A stretch of DNA of 6,588 nt from Syntrophobacter sp. SbD2 (GTDB lineage Bacteria; Desulfobacterota; Syntrophobacteria; Syntrophobacterales; Syntrophobacteraceae). Below the pieces are notes generated by a model. The model saw only the letters and a list, made by a program, of their open reading frames with translations. It was not told where the DNA came from and searched no databases. Positions 1-5,094 of this stretch are shown here, piece by piece. The stretch's first letter is position 1; every line of letters starts with the position of its first letter. The position numbers and the translations under genes are program-made. The DNA lies in NCBI GenBank assembly GCA_900290385.1, contig OMSV01000145.1:1131-7718 (forward strand), written 5' to 3'.

Positions 1-531
1 AACAAGCCGGTGAAGTGGATAGTCTTGCTCCCCGGCAAAATGGACTGCATTGGTGGCCACAGGCGCAATGCCGATCTCCTTTGCCGCATGGAGGAGCTTT
101 CGGTCGGATGGGCCCGGCACTATTTCAAAAAAGCATTCCAACCGGTTGCGCAATGCTTTTATCAATTCCGGATCGGCGCTAAGGAGCACAAGATCGGAGG
201 TTTTTTCCGGAAGGCTTCGGATAAGTGAGAAGTCATCCTCGATATGGCGGCGGGTAATGAGGTCCGAGAGAATTTCGTATCCATCGGCGGTTGCGGCAAG
301 GATCACCGCACATGCTTGCGGGGTTTTTATTTCGGCCCCTACTAAAGGTTCGATCCCGGTTGCGCGTGCAGCTTCCAGAAAATTGATAAGGCCGTAGAAA
401 CCGTTTGTATCGGTCAGGGCAAGATGGGTAAAATCAGCTTTTTTAGCCTCCATGCACAGGACTTCGGGTGAACTTACGCCCTGCATCATGGAATAGAAAG
501 AATGGACATGGAGGTGGACAAAATCGTTCAT
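1..531 (-). CDS. dnaE: DNA polymerase III alpha subunit (DnaE/ImuC-like), N-terminal part, runs off the window
   Basis: These are the first 177 codons of a C-family replicative-type polymerase; the 3' end lies beyond base 1. The protein begins MNDFVHLHVHSFYSMMQG, the opening of the PHP domain of DnaE, followed by LALTDTNGFYGLINFLEAA (about residues 37-55) and PLVGAEI (62-68), all standard DnaE landmarks. The ATG at 531 sits 14 nt after the stop of the upstream polymerase gene, with AAGG as a likely ribosome site. Position third in an operon after lexA and a catalytically dead Y-family polymerase suggests the SOS-induced, error-prone paralogue (DnaE2/ImuC) rather than the main replicase; that is inference, since the polymerase core is not visible. 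The PHP metal site looks degenerate: the usual LDG reads MQG (Q17) and the usual TDH reads TDT (T42). Family assignment is firm; subfamily is less so. Confidence 0.9.
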   Translation of the reverse strand, partial: MNDFVHLHVHSFYSMMQGVSSPEVLCMEAKKADFTHLALTDTNGFYGLINFLEAARATGIEPLVGAEIKTPQACAVILAATADGYEILSDLITRRHIEDDFSLIRSLPEKTSDLVLLSADPELIKALRNRLECFFEIVPGPSDRKLLHAAKEIGIAPVATNAVHFAGEQDYPLHRLV

Positions 532-545
532 GACTGAAAACTGCC

Positions 546-1646
546 TTAAACTACCCTTGCCCAGGCAATTATCCCTTTCCCGAATTTCATGCGGATCGCG
601 TCCATGACCTTCTGAAGGTCGAGCTCTTTTGACGATTTCTTTGTTTCCCACGTGAAAAGCGAAAGCTGGGAAAAGGGCATCGCGAGGCCGGAAAATTCCA
701 GGACCAGCCTTCGCACGGCCACGCGCCTCCGGAAAAGCTGATAAAAGACGGGGAGAATCGCCCGGAAAAGGAACCGGTCAGTCCGGACAGCCCCGGAGGG
801 AATCCGCCTGCGGGTATCGACGCGCAGGTTCCATCCCGCTTCTTCAACCTGCTGGAACAAAATGGATTCAAGGCGCCCCCGGTCGATTTCATCGCGGTCC
901 AGAATTTTCGTAATAGATACCCGCAGGACCTGATGAGTGGGAAGTACCGGGGCGGGGTCCCAGCCTTTTGCGATTTTAAGAAGACGCTCCGCACTCCTGC
1001 CGAAAACCGCCGCAAGCATGTCGAGGGGGAAGGATGCCAGTTGACCGATTTTCAGGATGTTGAAGCCGGCCAGCCTGGAAGCGGTAACCTCACCCACGCC
1101 GGGAAGAAGGCCGACGGGCAGAGGCGCAAGAAACGATTCTTCATTGCCGGGGAAGATAAAACTCAGGTCCCCCGGGTCGATGCAATTTGATGCAACCTGG
1201 CTTACCAATTTGTTCGAAGCAAGCCCGACCCGTGCCCTAAGTCCCATTTTTATGTAGAGGTCCTTTTGCATCCGGCCGGCCAGATCCGGTCCAGGTCCCC
1301 AGAGGCGGCGGGTCCCGGTGACATCTATGAAGTAACTTCCCGGGCAGCTTCCTTCGACAAGCGGCGAAAAAAATCCGGATTCCCGGATGATGTCCAGGTG
1401 TTTTTCCCGGTAATGATAAAAATCAGACGGCATTACATGAATCCGTCTGCACAGGCGGCGCGCCCGGCTAAGCGGCATGCCCTCACGGATGCCTTCTTTT
1501 CTGGCGTTGTTGTTTACACCCTGGACAACAGACCTCTCGCCCGCTTCGGCCAAAACGAGCGGGCGCCTTTTCAATTCCGGCCGCCTAAGTTGCTCGATCT
1601 CCGTATAAAAATCGGGCACCCCCAGATGAACTATATTCCGGAGCAT
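546..1646 (-). CDS. imuB: ImuB-like Y-family DNA polymerase homologue lacking catalytic carboxylates
   Basis: A 366-residue DinB/UmuC-superfamily protein. The palm/finger start aligns with Pol IV (IVHLGVPDFYTEIE against IIHVDMDCFFAAVE). The helix-hairpin-helix lies around residues 176-206 (LPVGLLPGVGEVTASRL), and the little-finger tail ends IRMKFGKGIIAWARVV. All three metal-binding acids are missing: the two Asp of the DMD motif are G9 and P11, and the SLDE motif reads CPGS, so the Asp/Glu pair is G103/S104. Loss of these residues is the hallmark of ImuB, a non-catalytic scaffold. A beta-clamp-binding motif, QLSLF, is at 327-331. The length is that of Pol IV; typical ImuB is longer, so the extended C-terminal region is absent. 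The start ATG overlaps the end of lexA by 16 nt, with GGGA upstream as ribosome site. Expected role: bridging the DnaE-type polymerase encoded just downstream to the sliding clamp during SOS mutagenesis. Calling it ImuB rather than a generic dead DinB is inference from motif loss and neighbours. Confidence 0.85.
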   Translation of the reverse strand: MLRNIVHLGVPDFYTEIEQLRRPELKRRPLVLAEAGERSVVQGVNNNARKEGIREGMPLSRARRLCRRIHVMPSDFYHYREKHLDIIRESGFFSPLVEGSCPGSYFIDVTGTRRLWGPGPDLAGRMQKDLYIKMGLRARVGLASNKLVSQVASNCIDPGDLSFIFPGNEESFLAPLPVGLLPGVGEVTASRLAGFNILKIGQLASFPLDMLAAVFGRSAERLLKIAKGWDPAPVLPTHQVLRVSITKILDRDEIDRGRLESILFQQVEEAGWNLRVDTRRRIPSGAVRTDRFLFRAILPVFYQLFRRRVAVRRLVLEFSGLAMPFSQLSLFTWETKKSSKELDLQKVMDAIRMKFGKGIIAWARVV

Positions 1647-2302
1647 AAGTTCCCGTCTGAATCTCCACGCCCCGCAAGGTGTCTATGGTTGCGGTAATTG
1701 CGCAGCAGGCCCATTACGACACCCACCACCTCGACCTCTTCGGCGCTTGCCACAATCGATTTCATCCGAGAATTGGCCGGCTTCAATTCGATTTCGTTTT
1801 CTCTGCGGTAAAATTTCTTTACGGTCGCTTCTCCGGCCACCAGGGCCACGACAGTTTGTCCGTTTTCGGCATGGGGCTGCTGGGTGATGATCAAAATATC
1901 GCCGTCCCGAATGCCGTCTTCGATCATTGAATCGCCTCGGACCCGCAGTGCAAAATTGCTTCCGTTACCGAGAAAATTTTCCGGAACTTCTATTGATTCC
2001 GCTGTCTGGACCACTTCGATCGGTATTCCGGCTGCAACCGTCCCCAGGAAGGGAATGCTTAAGGCCCCGGCCTTCACGGGGGAGTGCAGCGGAGCCAGGT
2101 CGAGGGCACGTTTTTTGTTGTTCCACGGCGTCCGCAGATACCCTCGTTCTTCGAGTTGCTTCAGGTACTTGTAGACAGAGTTGAGGGATTTGAACCCGAG
2201 ATGACGCCGCACTTCCTCATAAGATGGAGAATAGCCGTGCCGGGTGATATATTCCCTCACGAACCGGAAAACCTTTTCCTGCGCCGGGGTAAGCCCCGTC
2301 AT
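1631..2302 (-). CDS. lexA: LexA-type SOS repressor / self-cleaving serine peptidase
   Basis: A 223-residue protein with full LexA architecture. The N-terminal winged helix (about 1-68, MTGLTPAQEKVFRFVREYI, then SPSYEEVRRHLGF and YKYLKQLEERGYL) binds DNA. The C-terminal S24 peptidase domain has the self-cleavage bond A91-G92 (TVAAGIP), nucleophile S125 (VRGDSMIEDG) and general-base K162 (EATVKKF). RecA filaments would stimulate cleavage and derepress the operon. The usual LexA end (VVGVVMGLLR, near residue 201) is followed by about 22 extra, polar residues, the last of which are encoded in the overlap with imuB; they may exist mainly because of that overlap. The start is well supported: AAAAGGAG ends 6 nt before the ATG, downstream of a good promoter. 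As first gene of a lexA-imuB-dnaE cassette it is probably a dedicated or second LexA, though whether the genome has another cannot be seen. Confidence 0.95.
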   Translation of the reverse strand: MTGLTPAQEKVFRFVREYITRHGYSPSYEEVRRHLGFKSLNSVYKYLKQLEERGYLRTPWNNKKRALDLAPLHSPVKAGALSIPFLGTVAAGIPIEVVQTAESIEVPENFLGNGSNFALRVRGDSMIEDGIRDGDILIITQQPHAENGQTVVALVAGEATVKKFYRRENEIELKPANSRMKSIVASAEEVEVVGVVMGLLRNYRNHRHLAGRGDSDGNLCSGI

Positions 2303-2331
2303 TGTGAACTCCTTTTAGAAACGTTTAGTTC

Positions 2332-2360
2332 AATTTAGGTGAATAAAAGGTGAAAGTCAA
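2332..2360 (-). promoter_or_regulatory. Candidate sigma70 promoter of the lexA-imuB-dnaE operon
   Basis: On the minus strand TTGACT (2360-2355, 5 of 6 to TTGACA) is followed after exactly 17 nt by TAAATT (2337-2332, 4 of 6 to TATAAT). The predicted transcript would start near 2325 and have a short leader of about 22 nt containing the ribosome site AAAAGGAG (2316-2309). Placement directly before lexA supports it as the operon promoter. Confidence 0.6.
2338..2354 (-). promoter_or_regulatory. Direct repeat in the lexA promoter spacer, candidate LexA operator
   Basis: The 17-nt spacer between the -35 and -10 hexamers is TTCACC-TTTTA-TTCACC on the minus strand: two identical 6-mers with an 11-bp period, so both face the same side of the helix. 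A repressor bound here would block RNA polymerase. LexA boxes differ between phyla, and direct-repeat boxes exist (GTTC-N7-GTTC in Alphaproteobacteria), so an autoregulatory LexA site is plausible. A second candidate is the palindrome AAACGTTT at 2319-2326, near the predicted transcription start. Neither matches the E. coli, Bacillus or Geobacter consensus. Confidence 0.35.
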
Positions 2361-2658
2361 GAGGCAATTTCTCTCAGGACTCCCACATCCTGTCCTCCGT
2401 TATGCGATCTGCTTATTGCAGCCTGTTTGCGGTGCTTTTGTGCATAATTTTTAAGAGTTGTATTGAAGAAAAAAATTTCTTTTGCCGATTTATACACAAG
2501 GAGCGGCGGAGAAGGCAGCGTTTGAAGCAGTGCGGGCTTGCGCCGGATGCGGGGTCAGCCTGGCGCCGGGAGGCCCGGAGCGGGTTGGTGAGGCTGCAAC
2601 TTTGCGGCCGCCTGCATAATAAAAATACATATCAGGCGAAAACAGGAAGGGATTTCTT
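2361..2658. other. Intergenic region between lexA and the chemotaxis locus
   Basis: No convincing gene is visible here. The left half is AT-rich around 2440-2495; the right half (2500-2615) is GC-rich and has short open frames without family resemblance. A weak flagellar-type (sigma28-like) -10 element, GCCGATTTA, lies on the plus strand at 2484-2492 with a poor -35 (TGAAG) near 2464; this would fit a chemotaxis gene but is not strong. The end of the region holds AGGAAGGG (2644-2651), a good ribosome site for the ATG at 2659. Confidence 0.4.
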
Positions 2659-2928
2659 ATGAAAGATCAGCCGGGCGAAGAAAATCGTACAGCAAGTTTG
2701 GGATAAGGGAGGGAAGGAAAGTATCTCACCTTTTCTCTGGGGAATGAAGAATACGGAATCGGCATTTTGAAGGTCAAGGAAATAATCGGGATGATGAAGA
2801 TTACACCGGTCCCGCAAACGCCTGATTTCATTAAAGGGGTGATAAATCTCAGGGGTAAGGTGATCCCGGTAATTGACCTGCGGCTCAGGTTCGGCATGAA
2901 CGAGAACGGCTATACCGAGCGCACATGC
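2659..2928 (+). pseudogene. cheW: CheW N-terminal half, interrupted by an in-frame TAA
   Basis: The ATG at 2659 follows a strong ribosome site (AGGAAGGG) and opens 15 codons (MKDQPGEENRTASLG) that stop at TAA 2704-2706. The same frame then continues as unmistakable CheW: GREGKYLTFSLGNEEYGIG, LKVKEIIG, TPVPQTPDFIKGVINLRGK and VIPVIDLRLRFGM, ending near YTERTC at 2928. CheW normally runs to about 150-170 residues; the second half, after the RTC strand, is missing and replaced by CheZ sequence. No ATG or GTG lies between the TAA and the CheW core, only a CTG (2737) and a TTG (2767) inside conserved CheW sequence. CheW would couple receptors to CheA; half a fold is unlikely to do so. Interpretation as a decayed or recently rearranged gene is inference; a base-call error at the TAA is possible. 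Confidence 0.65.
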
Positions 2929-3468
2929 AGTTTTCTCAGCACTCTTGACCCGTCCATCCAGGATATTGTCGAGCACAAGATACCCGACTCCGGGAATCGT
3001 CTCGAACACATATTGGAGATGACGGAAAAGGCGGCCATAACCACCTTGGATCACGTGGAAATCATGCAGGGGCGGATTTCGCATGAAATGGAACAGCTCT
3101 CTGGGTTGCGCAGGCTTCTAGGAGGACTGAGAGCGGTAGGTGATTCGGCCGGGAAAAAGCTCGATCAGGGCGCTCAAGCGCTGGACGCCATGGAAACGCT
3201 CATCAACGAAAATCGTCTAGACCTGGATACGATCCTTCTCGCGCAGGACTTCCATGATTTGAGCAGCCAGATCATTCAAAAGATAATCAAACTGCTCAAG
3301 GACATGGAGCTAAAGCTTGTCAGCCTGATCCGCACGTTCGGGGTAAAGGCGGATACTTGCAGGCAAAAGGAGGACGCCGAACTCTACGGTCCGGCGCACG
3401 CCGCTATGGAAAGCGCGGTGCACTCTCAAGATGAGGTCGATTCCCTGTTGGCCGAATTTGGATTTTAG
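2767..3468 (+). CDS. cheZ: CheY-P phosphatase CheZ fused in frame to the N-terminal half of CheW
   Basis: Open from a TTG at 2767 for 233 codons. Residues 1-54 are CheW (VKEIIGMM, FIKGVINLRGKVIPVIDLRLRFGM, TERTC). From about residue 55 the protein is CheZ: SFLSTLDPSIQDIV, then IPDSGNRLEHILEMTEKAA (about 72-90), the long hairpin helices, and ILLAQDFHDLSSQIIQKII (156-174). The catalytic Asp and Gln (D143 and Q147 in E. coli) are D164 and Q168. The tail HSQDEVDSLLAEFGF matches the CheY-binding C-terminal peptide of CheZ. The first 30 or so residues of a normal CheZ are missing at the junction. CheZ dephosphorylates CheY-P in the cytoplasm, ending the motor signal. The TTG is Leu inside the CheW core and has no good ribosome site, so it is only the longest start after the TAA at 2704; the ancestral start is the ATG at 2659. 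Expression is therefore doubtful although the CheZ part looks intact. Confidence 0.75.
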   Translation: MKVKEIIGMMKITPVPQTPDFIKGVINLRGKVIPVIDLRLRFGMNENGYTERTCSFLSTLDPSIQDIVEHKIPDSGNRLEHILEMTEKAAITTLDHVEIMQGRISHEMEQLSGLRRLLGGLRAVGDSAGKKLDQGAQALDAMETLINENRLDLDTILLAQDFHDLSSQIIQKIIKLLKDMELKLVSLIRTFGVKADTCRQKEDAELYGPAHAAMESAVHSQDEVDSLLAEFGF

Positions 3469-3475
3469 ATTACTG

Positions 3476-3530
3476 CCGGCACTCAATCCGCTGTCCGTGA
3501 CTTTGCTCGAATATTCGAATTGAGTGCCGG
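3476..3530. repeat. Perfect 12-bp inverted repeat with palindromic loop between convergent genes
   Basis: CCGGCACTCAAT (3476-3487) is exactly complementary to ATTGAGTGCCGG (3519-3530), with a 31-nt loop. The loop ends in a separate perfect 12-bp palindrome, TCGAATATTCGA (3507-3518), directly against the right arm. It sits 7 nt past the CheZ stop and 17 nt before the stop of the convergent transporter, where a bidirectional terminator is expected. Neither side has a T-run, so an intrinsic terminator of the usual kind is not supported; factor-dependent termination, RNA 3'-end protection or a dispersed repeat are alternatives. Confidence 0.6.
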
Positions 3531-3547
3531 GTAGACCGACCACAAAA

Positions 3548-4891
3548 CTATCCCGCCTTTTTCTTCAAAAGCGCTTGCGTATCTATAGTGAAATACATGG
3601 TCACAGCACCGATCAGAAGAGTAATCGCGCAGAAGGCGAATGCCATCTGGTAGGCCTCGACGGGGAATTTCCCATTTACTTTCCCGTATGCGTCCAGAAT
3701 GATGCCCATCACTGCCTGATAGAACGCGCCACCGATAAAGTACCAGATGTTGAGCATTCCATTGGCCGTGGCGATGAAGCTGTGGGGCTGGCCTTCAGCG
3801 ATGTGGGCGTAATTGGGCACGTATGCGCCGCAGAAAAAACCCATTAAGAACAGCATAGGATAGAAGACCTGAACTGGAATGGATGCCGGCCAGATTACTA
3901 TGGGGACCCAGGTTAGTATATAAATGATCATTCCGTAAAGGGATGCTTTCCGGCGGGACTTGAGGAGCCGGTCGGAAGCCCACCCTATGCTGAAGCAGCC
4001 GAGAGCCATTCCTATCGGCCAGAACATGAGCATATTGGCAGCATCCTGTTTGGGCAGTCCGTAAATATGTTGTACATAGGGAATAAACCACAGTCCCTGG
4101 AATCCCATAACCGACCCGTAAATCACGAAGGCATAGACGGCGATGAGCCAGTAATTCCTCATGACGAACAACTTCTTTACATTTTCAGTAAAGGCGACCT
4201 TGGCGGCATCTTTGGTTGAATAGTAATCTATACCGTCGATCTCCGAGACGGTCGGGTATCCCTTGTCCTGAGGCTTGTTCCTCAATATGACGAAATTCAG
4301 GACCGCGATGACCAGCATGAACCCGCCGAGCCAGAAAAAGGATGGACGCCACCCGACTTGGCCCACAAGGAAAGCGAGGGGCGCTGAGGCTAGGATCGCG
4401 CCGGCATTGCCGACGGTAAGCATCGTGCCGGTGAGGGTTGAGAACTCATTAGGACGGAACCAGTTTGCGAGGATCCTCATGCAGGGGATCCAGACGAGGG
4501 CAACGCCCACACCCATCAAGAAGCGGCCGAAAATGATCGTGCCGAAGGAGTGTGCGAGACCGAAAAGAGATGTTCCGATTGCCGCGATTACGAAGAATGT
4601 GCCTACGGAAAATCTCGGGCCGAGGTAATCGGACAGTATTCCGGATGGTATCTGCATCGCAGCGTATGGATAAAAGTACATTGAGGACAGAATGCCGAGA
4701 CTGGTCGCCGTAAGGCCGAATTCCTTCATGAGTTCCGGGGCGACCACCGCCGGCGAGACCCTGTCGAAGTAAACGAAGATATAGGTTAAAAGCAGCATTC
4801 CGTAGCAAAGCCATCGGTATCGAAGCATCCGTTTGGCCAAGCTGGCAAAATCTGTCCTCGAAACGGAAAGTCCAACGGTGACATCACTCAT
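3548..4891 (-). CDS. MFS transporter, 12 TM, substrate unknown (organic anion suspected)
   Basis: A 447-residue membrane protein with a Major Facilitator fold: six hydrophobic segments in each half, joined by a polar loop at about 204-245. Residues 42-93 carry the family core FDRVSPAVVAPELMKEFGL, MYFYPYAAMQIPSGIL and motif A (GILSDYLGPR, 84-93); a degenerate second motif A is SIGWASDRLLKSRRK (301-315). TM1 is near 27-43, TM4 near 117-138, TM7 near 246-270 and TM12 near 415-436. The pattern resembles anion:cation symporter/organic-anion members of the MFS, but substrate cannot be read from sequence. The ATG is preceded at 8 nt by GGGAGG. It lies about 200 nt downstream of the acyl-CoA dehydrogenase on the same strand, beyond a candidate terminator, so it may have its own promoter. 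The neighbouring CoA-ester enzymes suggest uptake or export of a short organic acid; that is inference. Confidence 0.85.
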   Translation of the reverse strand: MSDVTVGLSVSRTDFASLAKRMLRYRWLCYGMLLLTYIFVYFDRVSPAVVAPELMKEFGLTATSLGILSSMYFYPYAAMQIPSGILSDYLGPRFSVGTFFVIAAIGTSLFGLAHSFGTIIFGRFLMGVGVALVWIPCMRILANWFRPNEFSTLTGTMLTVGNAGAILASAPLAFLVGQVGWRPSFFWLGGFMLVIAVLNFVILRNKPQDKGYPTVSEIDGIDYYSTKDAAKVAFTENVKKLFVMRNYWLIAVYAFVIYGSVMGFQGLWFIPYVQHIYGLPKQDAANMLMFWPIGMALGCFSIGWASDRLLKSRRKASLYGMIIYILTWVPIVIWPASIPVQVFYPMLFLMGFFCGAYVPNYAHIAEGQPHSFIATANGMLNIWYFIGGAFYQAVMGIILDAYGKVNGKFPVEAYQMAFAFCAITLLIGAVTMYFTIDTQALLKKKAG

Positions 4892-5025
4892 TGATATTGC
4901 CCTCCCTTAGCAAAATGTTGACAAGCTGTGTCGACCATTACCGTGAAGCGGCCATTTCCGGCCTCCCGGAAAATTGATTGAAGGCATTCACGGCTGCTAA
5001 GCTTCCCTTATGATTTTCTCCTCGT
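4892..5025. other. Leader region of the MFS transporter gene
   Basis: About 130 nt between the terminator of the acyl-CoA dehydrogenase gene and the transporter start. It contains the ribosome site AAGGGAGGG just before the start codon and a few short GC-rich repeats (GGCCGG/CCGG, around 4950-4970). I see no convincing -35/-10 pair on the minus strand and no small gene. Confidence 0.4.
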
Positions 5026-5056
5026 AAAAAAAGTTTACTGCGCCGGCTTTCGGCGC
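5026..5056 (-). terminator. Candidate intrinsic terminator after the acyl-CoA dehydrogenase gene
   Basis: On the minus strand GCGCCG-AAAGC-CGGCGC (5056-5040) forms a 6-bp GC stem with a 5-nt loop, followed after 7 nt (AGTAAAC) by seven T residues (5032-5026). The distance between stem and T-run is longer than ideal. The T-run itself can pair (GTAAA/TTTAC), giving a second weak hairpin. It lies about 40 nt past the dehydrogenase stop. Confidence 0.5.
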
Positions 5057-5094
5057 GCTACGAGGTGCGGAATAAACTGAGCATTCACTTCGGC

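Noticed and set aside
1266..1697. A 143-codon plus-strand frame antisense to the imuB/lexA junction
   Set aside because: Mirror frame of two well-identified genes; Arg/Pro-rich composition typical of antisense frames, with no domain.
2530..2619. A 29-codon GTG-started frame containing CAGCG, resembling a small zinc-type motif
   Set aside because: Only one CxxC, Gly/Pro/Ala-rich GC-driven composition and no ribosome site; chance is the better explanation.
2402..2662. An 86-codon open frame on the plus strand between lexA and the chemotaxis locus
   Set aside because: No recognisable domain, Cys- and Arg-rich random-looking composition, no good ribosome site, and it overlaps the strong ribosome site and start at 2659.
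2704..2706. Possible stop-codon recoding (selenocysteine/pyrrolysine) at the CheW stop
   Set aside because: The codon is TAA, not TGA or TAG, and lies in the non-conserved leader where no special residue is expected.
4275..4628. A 117-codon plus-strand frame inside the transporter gene
   Set aside because: Antisense to conserved MFS segments and rich in Pro/Arg/Lys, as expected for a shadow frame.
4918..4923. A perfect TTGACA hexamer on the plus strand in front of the transporter
   Set aside because: No matching -10 at 16-18 nt and it points into a gene on the opposite strand.
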